Below are positions 1 to 8,146 of a stretch of DNA of 41,468 nucleotides, in pieces. Numbering within the stretch: position 1 is the first letter of the stretch; each line of letters starts with the position of its first letter. The DNA lies in NCBI GenBank assembly GCA_045538875.1, contig JAZQEG010000020.1, forward strand, positions 1-41,468, given 5' to 3'. The notes under the pieces were generated by a model. That model was not told the origin of the DNA. It worked only from the letters and a program-made list of their open reading frames with translations, and made no database searches. This DNA comes from RGIG4708 sp045538875. Lineage in GTDB: Bacteria; Bacillota; Clostridia; UMGS1810. A program made the position numbers and the translations under genes.

Positions 1-160
1 AGTCCGAAGACTAAAGTTCTTTTAGAAGTTTAAAGCTCAAATAACTTTGCTAGCTTTACTAGTTTTAAAAGAAGTGTTACTCAAATTCTCTTTTCGAGAA
101 CCTCATTATGCTGTTTATTTTTCAAGGTTCAATTGCCGCCATTAAACAAGCGACTTAACT
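1..160 (-). promoter_or_regulatory. Probable rRNA operon 5' leader (gene lies off left edge)
   Basis: Read on the minus strand this is an untranslated leader running off the left edge. It contains a GAACCTTGAAAAATAAACAG element (plus positions 111-130), close to the CTTTGAAAACTGAA-type antitermination/boxA-like sequence found in clostridial and bacillar rRNA leaders and spacers. It also has a TTCTC/GAGAA hairpin (86-100) and, at the very edge, a 4-bp hairpin with a C(UUCG)G tetraloop (1-12). A strong promoter lies immediately upstream. The 16S gene itself is not in the window, so this is inferred from leader features only. Confidence 0.55.
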
Positions 161-189
161 ATAATATCACATCAAAATACATTTGTCAA
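161..189 (-). promoter_or_regulatory. SigmaA promoter for the leftward (probable rRNA) transcript
   Basis: The minus strand has -35 TTGACA (184-189), a 17-bp spacer and -10 TATTAT (161-166). AT-rich, A-tract sequence lies upstream (190-240), as in UP-element-assisted rRNA promoters. The predicted start is near position 154. Confidence 0.7.
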
Positions 190-298
190 CACTTTTTCAA
201 AAATATTTGAAATTTGTCAAAATATACACTTTTAGGGTAGAAAAAGCAAAAATTTTATGGTATATTATAATAGTAGAATTAATTTAAGGAGTTTTGAT

Positions 299-1603
299 AT
301 GAAAAAGCTATTATCTTTACTTTTGGTTTTTGTGATGCTTGCATCAGCCTTTGCTGTATACGCACAGGAATCGGTACCCGTTCCTGAGGGGCTGCGTTCG
401 TCAAACATACTTTTGATTGATGCAACATCAGACAAAATTATATATGAAAAAAACAGTCAGGGACATATTGCACCAGGTGGAATTGCCAAAATACTTACAG
501 GTGTTATTGCCATAGATTTTGTTGCATCACTTGATGAAAATGTAACTGCCGATGCAAAAGCTGTTACAACCTTTAATTTTAGCAACAACAATATGGGAGT
601 GCTCCCTGGCGAAACTCTCACCGTGCGGCAGTTGCTTTACGGAATGCTTATGTATGACGCAGGCGAAGCGGCAAACGTGCTTGCAGTTTACTGCGGTGAC
701 TCTATTGAAAAGTTTGTTGAAAAAATGAACAAAAAAGCAGGCGAGCTCGGATGCAGCAACACTCGTTTTACAAATCCAAGCGGTATTGCAGATGAAAATC
801 AGTACACAACATTAGAGGATGCAGCCAAAATTGTTAAATATGCTATGGAATTTGAGCAATTTTGCGAGATTGTTGCAACAAAATCCTACACCATTGCTCC
901 TACCAACAAGTACAGCGAAACAAGGTACCTCCACAATACAAACAAATTTATATCAACATCTTCTACAGATGCATACTACAACAAGTATGTTACAGGTGTT
1001 AAAACATCTTATGTAAGCAACTCCGATTGCGGACTTGTTGTTACATATAAAAACGGTAATACAAATTTGCTTTGCCTTACATCCGGGGCACCGTATAGTG
1101 ACGGCATTAACTATGCAAACGAAGATTGCAAAAAGCTTATAGAATATGGCAAAAATTATCACACTGCAGTTAAAATTGCAGCTGCTGATGAAATACTTGC
1201 TCAGGTAAAGGTGCGCGGCGGCAAAGAGGACAACAAGGTTTTGCTTGTAGCACCTGAAGATATGTACATAAATTTGCCAAAGGGTTATGACCAGGCAAAG
1301 CTCGAAAAACAAATAGAAACAAGCAAAAAAATTAAAGCTCCCATAAGCAAAGGCGATGCACTCGGGCAGCTTACCGTTTTGTATGACGGCGAAGAATACG
1401 GCAGCCTCATTTTAACCGCAGACCAGAGCATATCATCTGCTCCAATAAAAGCATTTTTTCAGTCGATAGGTGCCATATTTACATCGTGGATATTTATTTT
1501 AATTGTGGTACTTATTATATTGTTGTTTATTGCATACACCGTTGCACTAAACAAAGCAAAACGCAAAAGAAAATATGTAAGCAGGTTTAGCAATTACAGA
1601 TAA
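299..1603 (+). CDS. PBP5/DacF-family D-Ala-D-Ala carboxypeptidase homologue, catalytic motifs lost
   Basis: The 434-aa protein has a signal peptide (residues 1-22), a penicillin-binding peptidase S11 fold and a C-terminal membrane anchor with a basic tail (about 390-425). Overall it aligns well with DacF/PBP5: ILLIDATSDKIIYEKN, then a region ending TNPSG. All three active-site motifs are altered. The SxxK serine is glycine (GIAK, residues 61-64, codon 479-481), the SxN motif is DAG (120-122), and KTG is KTS (235-237). Active family members use these residues to acylate peptidoglycan stem peptides; this protein probably cannot, so a peptidoglycan-binding or scaffold role is inferred. The ATG at 299 is preferred over 257 because AAGGAG lies at 286-291 and the signal peptide starts there. 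Confidence 0.85.
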   Translation: MKKLLSLLLVFVMLASAFAVYAQESVPVPEGLRSSNILLIDATSDKIIYEKNSQGHIAPGGIAKILTGVIAIDFVASLDENVTADAKAVTTFNFSNNNMGVLPGETLTVRQLLYGMLMYDAGEAANVLAVYCGDSIEKFVEKMNKKAGELGCSNTRFTNPSGIADENQYTTLEDAAKIVKYAMEFEQFCEIVATKSYTIAPTNKYSETRYLHNTNKFISTSSTDAYYNKYVTGVKTSYVSNSDCGLVVTYKNGNTNLLCLTSGAPYSDGINYANEDCKKLIEYGKNYHTAVKIAAADEILAQVKVRGGKEDNKVLLVAPEDMYINLPKGYDQAKLEKQIETSKKIKAPISKGDALGQLTVLYDGEEYGSLILTADQSISSAPIKAFFQSIGAIFTSWIFILIVVLIILLFIAYTVALNKAKRKRKYVSRFSNYR

Positions 1604-1605
1604 TT

Positions 1606-1648
1606 AAAAATGGGTGTAAAAATTTAAAAGATTTTTTACACCCATTTT
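1606..1648 (+). terminator. Rho-independent terminator
   Basis: Arms of about 16 bp, AAAATGGGTGTAAAAA (from 1607) and the complementary TTTTTTACACCCATTTT (1632-1648), directly follow the carboxypeptidase-like gene. The U-rich tail is part of the stem, so it may act in both directions. Confidence 0.8.
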
Positions 1649-1702
1649 ATATTAAAACAATTAATATATTGTAAACAAAATTTTAAATTAATGTAACTTG
1701 TA

Positions 1703-1731
1703 TTGAAAATTTTATTTATATGTATTATTAT
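1703..1731 (+). promoter_or_regulatory. SigmaA promoter of alarmone synthetase gene
   Basis: TTGAAA (1703-1708), 17-bp spacer, TATTAT (1726-1731), in an AT-rich gap 29 bp before the start codon. Confidence 0.5.
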
Positions 1732-1759
1732 AAATATATGAACTAACAGGAGAATTGAT

Positions 1760-2413
1760 ATGGAATTAACAGAACATAAAAATATACCAAAAAACAAGCA
1801 AGCTGCGATAGAAAAATTTCAGGGCTTTCAAAAATTTATGATGATGTACAACTGCGCAATAAAAGAGGTACGCACCAAATTTGAAGTACTAAACGATGAG
1901 CTTTCGGTATCAAGCAACCGCAACCCCATACAAATGATAAAATCAAGAATAAAATCACCTATCAGCATAATGGAAAAGCTCGAGCGAAGAAATTTTGAAA
2001 TTTCGATGGACTCAATACTTAACAACCTTAACGATGTTGCGGGAGTGCGTATTATATGCTCATTTGTTAATGATATATACGACATTGCAGATATGTTTTC
2101 GTCACAGGATGACATTACCGTTTTGGAAATAAAGGACTACATAAAAAATCCAAAGCCAAACGGATATCGAAGCTATCATATGATTGTTGAAGTACCTGTG
2201 TTTTTTACAGACTGCAAAAAGAACTTAAAGGTTGAAGTGCAGCTTAGAACTATAGCAATGGACTTTTGGGCAAGCCTTGAGCACAGTATGAAATACAAAA
2301 AGGATATTTGCGACGCTGACACAATAATAAATGAGCTCAAAATGTGTGCCGATTCTATTGCAGCAACAGACTTACAGATGCAAAAAATTAATGATAAAAT
2401 TAACAATGCATAA
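1760..2413 (+). CDS. relQ: Small alarmone synthetase (GTP pyrophosphokinase, RelQ/YjbM type)
   Basis: The 217-aa single-domain RelA/SpoT nucleotidyltransferase transfers pyrophosphate from ATP to GDP/GTP to make (p)ppGpp in the cytoplasm. Visible family motifs are the lysine-rich RIKSPISIMEKLERR segment, GYRSYHMIVEVP and EVQLRTIAMDFWASLEH. There is no HD hydrolase, TGS or ACT domain, so it is a stand-alone synthetase of the usual ~210-aa size. AGGAGA at 1748-1753 supports the ATG at 1760. It is monocistronic: its own promoter lies upstream and a terminator shared with the convergent pgeF lies downstream. Confidence 0.9.
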   Translation: MELTEHKNIPKNKQAAIEKFQGFQKFMMMYNCAIKEVRTKFEVLNDELSVSSNRNPIQMIKSRIKSPISIMEKLERRNFEISMDSILNNLNDVAGVRIICSFVNDIYDIADMFSSQDDITVLEIKDYIKNPKPNGYRSYHMIVEVPVFFTDCKKNLKVEVQLRTIAMDFWASLEHSMKYKKDICDADTIINELKMCADSIAATDLQMQKINDKINNA

Positions 2414-2414
2414 A

Positions 2415-2460
2415 AAATGGGGTGTAAAAAATAGAAATTATTTTTTACACCGCCTTTTTT
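2415..2460. terminator. Bidirectional terminator between convergent relQ and pgeF
   Basis: A 13-bp perfect stem GGTGTAAAAAATA (2421-2433) / complement (2439-2451) is followed by a T run on the plus strand (2454-2460) and preceded by an A run (T run on minus, 2413-2418). Confidence 0.8.
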
Positions 2461-3281
2461 TATACTATACTTATTATATTTGAAAAAATACCTCTTGTGG
2501 GGCCAAGGCCTCTGTGTGAATACAAGTGCTCACATTCGCAGCAAGTGCAAATGTCGGCAACTGCAATGTTTTGCTCGGGCACACCTGCCTCAATAAGCAT
2601 CTGCCTGTTAATCATAGCAAGGTTGAGATAATATTTGCCACCTCTTTGCAGTATATATTTATGGTATCCAAACTGTGCCATAAAATCATCATACAATTGC
2701 TTTGAAACCTCGTAGCAATCAACGCATATGCACGGCCCTATTGATACAAGCACATCTTTTGGGTTGGTTGCATAATTAATTTGCATCTGCTTAAGAGTTT
2801 TAACACAGAGCGACGCATATGTGCCTCTCCAGCCGCAATGGGCATTACCAATTGCCTTGTTTTTGGTGTCGGCAAAAACTACAGGCACACAATCGGCAGT
2901 GTGTATTACAAGCGGCAGGTTACATTCATTGGTGATTAGTGCATCTACATTATCGTAAAAACGCTCTTTAAGCACTCCACAGCCTGCGTGGGCGGTATCT
3001 GCTTTTAATACATTTGCTGTGTGAGTTTGTTTTGCAAGCACAAGGCGGTTAATATCAAACCCAGCGGCATCGCAAAAAATTTTGTAATTTTGTACCACAT
3101 TGCTCCAGTCATCATCGGTTGATGTGCCAAGGTTCATAGATGCATATGCACCCTCATTGGACACACCGCCGTACCTTGTGGAAACAGCAGTTTTAACAAA
3201 ATCAACATTGTCAAAAATTTTGAAAGACAAATATACAACATCACAACACTTATGAATATTTAAAACATCGGATTTAAACAT
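2460..3281 (-). CDS. pgeF: Peptidoglycan editing factor / multicopper-oxidase-like purine nucleosidase (YlmD/YfiH, DUF152)
   Basis: The 273-aa protein belongs to the Cu-oxidase_4/LACC1-like family. Bacterial members are reported as purine nucleoside phosphorylase/adenosine deaminase enzymes and as factors that prevent L-Ser misincorporation into peptidoglycan. The metal-site motifs are present: HTADCVPV, GNAHCGWRG, SIGPCICVDCYEV and the C-terminal CTCCECEHLYSHRG. Length is typical. The ATG at 3281 follows AAGGAAG (3288-3294). It is transcribed alone from a promoter that abuts the divergent spoIVA promoter. Confidence 0.88.
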   Translation of the reverse strand: MFKSDVLNIHKCCDVVYLSFKIFDNVDFVKTAVSTRYGGVSNEGAYASMNLGTSTDDDWSNVVQNYKIFCDAAGFDINRLVLAKQTHTANVLKADTAHAGCGVLKERFYDNVDALITNECNLPLVIHTADCVPVVFADTKNKAIGNAHCGWRGTYASLCVKTLKQMQINYATNPKDVLVSIGPCICVDCYEVSKQLYDDFMAQFGYHKYILQRGGKYYLNLAMINRQMLIEAGVPEQNIAVADICTCCECEHLYSHRGLGPTRGIFSNIISIV

Positions 3282-3310
3282 TTTAACTTCCTTTCATCTA
3301 ACATACATTT

Positions 3311-3339
3311 ATTGTATCACAAAATATATTATTCATCAA
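3311..3339 (-). promoter_or_regulatory. SigmaA promoter of pgeF
   Basis: Minus-strand TTGATG (3334-3339), 17-bp spacer ending TGA (extended -10), then TACAAT (3311-3316). Confidence 0.55.
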
Positions 3340-3351
3340 CGGTATATTTTA

Positions 3352-3380
3352 TCATAATTTAAAACAACCCCTCATATTAA
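3352..3380 (+). promoter_or_regulatory. Candidate SigmaE promoter of spoIVA
   Basis: TCATAAT (3352-3358), 14-bp spacer, CATATTAA (3373-3380) resembles the mother-cell SigmaE consensus (ATATT - 14 - CATACAAT). spoIVA is a SigmaE gene in Bacillus. A start near 3386 would leave the ATG at 3380 untranscribed, supporting translation from 3413. Confidence 0.45.
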
Positions 3381-3412
3381 TGTACAAAACACAAATGTAT
3401 GGAGGAGTAAAT

Positions 3413-4891
3413 ATGACACAATACAATATTTACAATGATATTGAAAAGCGCTCCGGGGGAGATGTGTATATAGGTGTTGTGGGGCCGGTTAGGACAGGCA
3501 AATCGACTTTTATTAAAAAATTTATGGATAACCTTGTTATACCCAATATCCAGAGCGCATACAAAAGGGAGCGTGCACGCGATGAGCTGCCGCAAAGCAG
3601 TGCAGGCAAAACAATTATGACAACAGAACCCAAGTTTATACCCAATGAGGCAGTAAAAATAAGCCTTACAGACAATGCAAGCTTAAATGTACGTATGATA
3701 GACTGTGTGGGCTACATAGTTAATTCCGCACTCGGACACATAGAAGAAAATATGCCGCGAATGGTAAAAACGCCATGGTCGGAAGAGGAAATCCCCTTTG
3801 CAGAGGCTGCAGAAATCGGCACAAAAAAGGTTATTTGCGAACATTCAAACATAGGCATTGTTGTTACAACCGACGGCTCGGTTACCGACATCCCCCGAAG
3901 TGACTATGTAGAGGCAGAGTCAAGAGCGATAAACGAGCTTAAACAAATTAACAAGCCGTTTATAGTTGTGCTTAACTGCGCCGACCCAAAAAGCGAAAAT
4001 TCAATAAAAATTAAAAAAGAAATAGAGCAGACACACAATGTTTCGGTTATGAGTGTAAATTGTGCAACGCTTGATGTTGGCGACATAAACGCAATAATTG
4101 AGAGTGTACTTTTTGAGTTTCCGCTAAAAGAAATATCTATCAATGTACCAGATTGGGTTGAAGTGCTGGAAAATGACCACAGGCTCAAAAAAACGGTGTA
4201 TGAAAACATACTTTCGTCTATTAAATCCATACAAAAAATCAATGATTACAAAAATGTTGTTGAAACGCTTAACAACTGCGAAAATATCGAAAGCGTACAG
4301 CTTAAAGAAATAAATCTTGGCGAAGGAACTGTGCATATAGAGGTAACAACAGATGATTTGCTGTTTTATGAAATTTTGGGTGAAAAATCGGGATTTGAAA
4401 TAAGCGGCAAGGACACACTTATGAAGCTTATGAGCGACCTTGCAAACATAAAAAGCGAATATGAAAGAGTGGAATATGCTCTAAAGCAGGTTAGGGAAAC
4501 AGGTTACGGAATTGTTGGGCCATCGGTTGAGGAGCTTGAGCTTGCAGAACCCGAAATAGTAAAGCAAGGCGGACACTTTGGAGTTAAGCTTAAAGCAAGT
4601 GCACCAAGTATACATATGATACGGGCAGATATTGAAACGGTTGTTTCGCCGATAGTTGGCACCGAAAAGCAATCAGAAGCTCTTATGCAGGACCTGCTTA
4701 ATGAGTTTGAAGAAAACCCCACAAAAATATGGGAATCAAATATATTTGGCAAATCACTGCACGAGCTTGTTAACGACGGGCTGCATAACAAGCTGTACAA
4801 AATGAGCGGCGATGCCCAATATAAGCTGCAGGAAACGCTGCAAAAAATTATAAACGAAGGCAGCGGCGGATTGATTTGTATTATACTGTAG
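3413..4891 (+). CDS. spoIVA: Stage IV sporulation protein A, spore-coat morphogenetic ATPase
   Basis: The 492-aa protein has the exact length usual for SpoIVA. It polymerises on the forespore outer membrane by ATP hydrolysis and forms the basement layer of the spore coat. Walker A is GPVRTGKST (residues 24-32); DCVGYIV and TDGSVTDIPRSDYVEAE are family signatures; the C-terminus GGLICIIL is the conserved membrane-interaction end. GGAGGAG at 3401-3407 selects the ATG at 3413. Its presence indicates an endospore former. A SigmaE-like promoter lies directly upstream. Confidence 0.96.
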   Translation: MTQYNIYNDIEKRSGGDVYIGVVGPVRTGKSTFIKKFMDNLVIPNIQSAYKRERARDELPQSSAGKTIMTTEPKFIPNEAVKISLTDNASLNVRMIDCVGYIVNSALGHIEENMPRMVKTPWSEEEIPFAEAAEIGTKKVICEHSNIGIVVTTDGSVTDIPRSDYVEAESRAINELKQINKPFIVVLNCADPKSENSIKIKKEIEQTHNVSVMSVNCATLDVGDINAIIESVLFEFPLKEISINVPDWVEVLENDHRLKKTVYENILSSIKSIQKINDYKNVVETLNNCENIESVQLKEINLGEGTVHIEVTTDDLLFYEILGEKSGFEISGKDTLMKLMSDLANIKSEYERVEYALKQVRETGYGIVGPSVEELELAEPEIVKQGGHFGVKLKASAPSIHMIRADIETVVSPIVGTEKQSEALMQDLLNEFEENPTKIWESNIFGKSLHELVNDGLHNKLYKMSGDAQYKLQETLQKIINEGSGGLICIIL

Positions 4892-4905
4892 TTACAGCAG
4901 AGATA

Positions 4906-4966
4906 TGTTGGCATGACAACTGTGACATTCCTCTCAAGAGGTGTGTCCTCGTTGCCCACGCCAACA
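4906..4966. repeat. Long imperfect hairpin downstream of spoIVA
   Basis: Outer arms TGTTGGC (4906-4912) / GCCAACA (4960-4966), then the imperfect CATGACAAC / GTTGCCCACG, then GACA/TGTC and CCTC/GAGG around a UCAA loop. There is no T run, so it is not a standard terminator. Function unknown. Confidence 0.5.
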
Positions 4967-4983
4967 AATTGCAAAAATTAATC

Positions 4984-5038
4984 GGTGACAGATGGGGACG
5001 CTCCTTTTGCAAAGGACCCTCCCCGCTGTTACCCTTTT
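4984..5038. repeat. Second imperfect hairpin; possible spoIVA terminator or REP-like element
   Basis: GGTGACAG / TGTTACC outer arms, GGGGA / TCCCC middle and CCTTT / AAAGG inner stem, followed by CTTTT. The left arm (ATGGGGACGCTCC) resembles the ATGGGGACGGTCC core of the RAYT-associated repeats at 13262, 14071 and elsewhere, so it may be a diverged two-armed copy of that family. Confidence 0.45.
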
Positions 5039-5060
5039 AATGACAAACATTTTAAAAACG

Positions 5061-5091
5061 AAAAAGTCGTACCAATAAGGTACGACTTTTT
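5061..5091. terminator. Perfect 13-bp palindromic terminator (hup, bidirectional)
   Basis: AAAAAGTCGTACC (5061-5073), loop AATAA, complementary arm (5079-5091). A and T tracts form the stem base, so it works on either strand. It lies 10 bp after the hup stop codon. Confidence 0.85.
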
Positions 5092-5101
5092 ATATGTTTA
5101 A

Positions 5102-5374
5102 TTATTTAACAGCGTCTTTAAGACCTTTACCTACTTTAAAAGCAGGAACTGTAGCAGCAGGGATGTCAATAACAGCACCTGTCTGTGGGTTTTTGCCTTT
5201 GCGAGCAGCTCTTTTTTTGGTTTCAAATGTACCAAAACCTACGAGAGCGATTTTGTCGCCAGCTTTAAGACCTTCTGTTACGCTTTCAACAAAAGCGTTG
5301 AGTGCTTTTTCAGCATCTTTTTTGCTCAATTCTGCTTTAGCAGCAATTTTAGCAATTAATTCTGTTTTATTCAT
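5102..5374 (-). CDS. hup: HU family DNA-binding protein
   Basis: The 90-aa nucleoid-associated protein has the standard HU length. The motif GFGTFETKKRAARKGKNPQTG, ending in the DNA-binding arm, identifies the family; the N-terminus is MNKTELIAKIA. The ATG at 5374 is chosen over an upstream in-frame codon at 5440 because AGGAGGT sits at 5384-5390, and because 5440 lies at the -35 box of its promoter. Confidence 0.95.
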   Translation of the reverse strand: MNKTELIAKIAAKAELSKKDAEKALNAFVESVTEGLKAGDKIALVGFGTFETKKRAARKGKNPQTGAVIDIPAATVPAFKVGKGLKDAVK

Positions 5375-5411
5375 TATAAAACTACCTCCTAATATTTTTT
5401 GGTATATAGGT

Positions 5412-5440
5412 ATTATATCAAATATTTTTAAGCCTTGCAA
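5412..5440 (-). promoter_or_regulatory. SigmaA promoter of hup
   Basis: Minus-strand TTGCAA (5435-5440), 17-bp spacer, TATAAT (5412-5417). A perfect palindrome AAAATGGTACCATTTT (5476-5491) lies about 35 bp further upstream and could be an operator. Confidence 0.7.
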
Positions 5441-5538
5441 TAGGTATTTTGTACAAATTTACAAGCATTTTTTATAAAATGGTACCATTTTTTTGGTGTT
5501 TATGCAAGAAAATGGCATAAATACTGATATTTACTGTG

Positions 5539-7194
5539 TTATTCATTTTGCGCATACTCAATTTTAACAACCTGATTAAAGCCTGCAAATTCGGGTGTAA
5601 AGTACACTCCGTTAAGCTTGCAGCCTGTTTCCATATCTGCCCATATTGTCATATGTTTTTTGAGTTTAAAATCTGCAATATCCTCAGATATAGGGAGCAA
5701 ATCGCTAAACATTGCATCATCAGGCTTAGCCTTTACAAAAATTTTAACTCTATAAGTATATCCGTCACCGTTGTTTGCAACAAGGCTTGGGAAAAATTCA
5801 AAACTTACATTGTATCCTTCGCGTCCAAGTGAATTTGTAATCTGGTCAATCATTGTTGTGTAAATTTCTTCAAAATCTCTGGTGTACTCAGTTGAGTATT
5901 TTGGTATGCCAAATGTTTTGTTTGAATCATCATAAATGATGTATGGTGCAGCATATACCTCGTTTGGAACATCTTCAAGAATTACTGCATAATCGTTAGC
6001 GCACTTAGGATATGTAGCTAAACTCTTGCGTATAGAATGTGATGCAAATGACTTGCCAACACCGTATATATTGCTTCGGTTAAAGCCGCTAACACCGTCT
6101 GCCTGCATAATCATACAAGCAAGCTGCTTTGCTGTAACAGGCTCGCTGCCTTTAATTGTGCCATCTGTATACAACAATATATTGTACTTGTTAGCCATTG
6201 TCAAAAGCTTGTTAGATGCTTCATTTACAGGCACAGCATCTTTGTAATAATTATCTTTTTCACCCAAATCAAGTGCTACTGTAGAGCAGCGCGCAAGAGC
6301 AAACGCTACTGCAGTTAACGCATCAGATACGGTTGCTGTTTTGTTAAGATATTCAAGAGTAACCTTATCCTCGCCTATGCAATATTTGCCGTACACTGCA
6401 AGAGATTCTGCATATTCGTGCTCAAAATCTATTTTTGGTATAGAAAAGTTATTATACAGCACCTGATGATTGCCTGTTGCAAGCCTGAGTGCTATGTTTG
6501 CAATCTCACCGTTGGTAAATGTAGCATCAGGAGAATATTCCTTAATATCATACAAGCCAACTGCATCATACACTGTTTTGTATATCTTATCATCAAAATT
6601 TGAAATAAAGCTTGTTGCAGAATTATTTGTGTTTTCTCTTGCTCTGATAATGAGTACTGCAGCCTCAGCTCTGGTGAGCGATTCGTCAAGACGAAGGTCA
6701 ATATAGTCATCACCAACCATAATACCTTTGTTGTATACCCATGCAGCAACATTGGCATTTTGGTGCTGTTTTTGTATCATATGCGGCGCTTTTTCTTTGG
6801 TTGATGAGCCATTGCGTGACCAGAGGAGTTCTGCCACATCACCACGCAATATTGGAGTGTCGGGTGAAAAAACGCCATCAAAAATGGGTTTAAGCCCCGA
6901 TGCCATTACATATTCATAATGCCAGTCACCCTGATTAACATCTGAATACACATCTGTTGTAACCGTAGATGTTTTACCAATCATTTTTACAAATTCCGCA
7001 CGCGAAACTGTTGCATCAGGGCGGAATGTGCCATCGGGGTAACCCCCTATTGTGCCCTCATTAACTAGGCGTGTAACTGCACTGTACGCCCAGTGGTTGC
7101 TGTTAACATCGGGAAAGTTTGTTGCAGCAAAGGCTGCAGGAGCCATAGTTAAAACAATTGCTGCAATTAAAAAAATTGATAAAATCTTTTTCAC
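5539..7194 (-). CDS. SLH-domain cell-surface protein
   Basis: The 551-aa protein has a signal peptide (residues 1-23, cleavage after AFA). SLH repeat 1 is clear (FPDVNSNHWAYSAVTRLV... YPDGTFRPDATVSRAEFV). Repeats 2 and 3 follow at about 80-190, and three more degenerate SLH-like units (about 205-245, 255-300, 315-370) suggest two SLH triplets. SLH triplets bind pyruvylated secondary wall polymer. The last ~170 residues are unrecognised. The start is GTG at 7194 with GAGGT at 7202-7206. It begins 17 nt after the HprK-like gene, so the two are almost certainly co-transcribed. Confidence 0.85.
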   Translation of the reverse strand: MKKILSIFLIAAIVLTMAPAAFAATNFPDVNSNHWAYSAVTRLVNEGTIGGYPDGTFRPDATVSRAEFVKMIGKTSTVTTDVYSDVNQGDWHYEYVMASGLKPIFDGVFSPDTPILRGDVAELLWSRNGSSTKEKAPHMIQKQHQNANVAAWVYNKGIMVGDDYIDLRLDESLTRAEAAVLIIRARENTNNSATSFISNFDDKIYKTVYDAVGLYDIKEYSPDATFTNGEIANIALRLATGNHQVLYNNFSIPKIDFEHEYAESLAVYGKYCIGEDKVTLEYLNKTATVSDALTAVAFALARCSTVALDLGEKDNYYKDAVPVNEASNKLLTMANKYNILLYTDGTIKGSEPVTAKQLACMIMQADGVSGFNRSNIYGVGKSFASHSIRKSLATYPKCANDYAVILEDVPNEVYAAPYIIYDDSNKTFGIPKYSTEYTRDFEEIYTTMIDQITNSLGREGYNVSFEFFPSLVANNGDGYTYRVKIFVKAKPDDAMFSDLLPISEDIADFKLKKHMTIWADMETGCKLNGVYFTPEFAGFNQVVKIEYAQNE

Positions 7195-7211
7195 TTTTTT
7201 TACCTCACTTT

Positions 7212-8102
7212 TTATATAATTTGTTTAAGTGGTTTATTAAAAATGCCCTCATAGGATGTTTTTAGTGCATCATATTCCATATTACAATAAAGCTCATATA
7301 CAGGAACTGATGCTAATATGTCTGACAAGGTTGAAAGCATAGAGTCAAAATAATCGCCTGCAGACGGCTGAACAAGCTGCCCCATTAAAAGACCGATTGC
7401 TGCTTCTGTGTTTAGCTTTTTAATTGTATTTGTTTGCCCTCTGTTTAAAAATACAATTGCCTTAAGAGGAACCATAACATTGTTGTTTATGCCTGTAGAG
7501 CCGGCAAAAGGAGTTCCGCAGATATATACAGTGCCATTTTTTTTGTAAAGAACGGGGGTATCATCGTTAATATAAACACAGTCTTTAACATACTCAATCC
7601 AAAGGGATGTGTGTGTAGACTTGCCCACTCCCGAATTTGCCGAAAAGGCAACTCCGTACCCATCGGCCGCAACAGAAGATGAATGCAATACAAGCCTGTT
7701 GTTTGCCACTGCTACATAATGAAACAAAATGGACAGTGTGTTTGACAAATAATATGTATCGTCAAAATTATAGTGCTTTTTTACATCAAACAAATATACA
7801 TCAATTGTTGTGCCATTGTTATAGTAGTCTATTTTTACAAGAAATTTTGCATTTTCATCAGGAAACAACAGCTCGTACAGATGGTCGCCATCATAATACC
7901 AAAATTCCTCACCACTGCCATATGTAGCATCAGCATCGGGTGTATCAAATCGCTCGTTACACAATTCAACATTAATTTTGACTTGTGTAGGTTCACTGAC
8001 AGAGCATCTGTATGGATTGCATTTTGATATGGTAGTATTGTCTATTGCCCCTGTAAGCTCAACAATCATATCTGCTATTTTATATTTGTACAATCGCATC
8101 AC
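7212..8102 (-). CDS. HPr-kinase-like P-loop protein (RiPP/PqqD-associated kinase type)
   Basis: The 296-aa protein's C-terminal half resembles the HprK/PEP-carboxykinase-like kinase fold: P-loop SANSGVGKST (about 154-163), YINDDTPVLY, CGTPFAGSTG and PLKAIVFLNRG. It lacks the HprK N-terminal domain, and no HPr gene is nearby. Relatives occur beside PqqD proteins, as in HprK-related kinase A systems and in lasso clusters where such kinases phosphorylate the precursor. A role in phosphorylating the nearby peptides or surface proteins is inference. The start is GTG 8102 or ATG 8099, with only a weak Shine-Dalgarno. It has its own promoter (8147-8175) and leads a two-gene unit with the SLH protein. 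Confidence 0.75.
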   Translation of the reverse strand: MMRLYKYKIADMIVELTGAIDNTTISKCNPYRCSVSEPTQVKINVELCNERFDTPDADATYGSGEEFWYYDGDHLYELLFPDENAKFLVKIDYYNNGTTIDVYLFDVKKHYNFDDTYYLSNTLSILFHYVAVANNRLVLHSSSVAADGYGVAFSANSGVGKSTHTSLWIEYVKDCVYINDDTPVLYKKNGTVYICGTPFAGSTGINNNVMVPLKAIVFLNRGQTNTIKKLNTEAAIGLLMGQLVQPSAGDYFDSMLSTLSDILASVPVYELYCNMEYDALKTSYEGIFNKPLKQII

Positions 8103-8146
8103 CCGCCCGCAAAAATAAAATTGTTTTAAAAATAATACCTACATAT

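Noticed and set aside
257..298. Upstream ATG at 257 and TATAAT at 266-271 as start and promoter of the carboxypeptidase-like gene
   Set aside because: The 14 extra residues precede a clear signal peptide and the ribosome site is at 286-291. The TATAAT has no convincing -35 at 15-19 bp.
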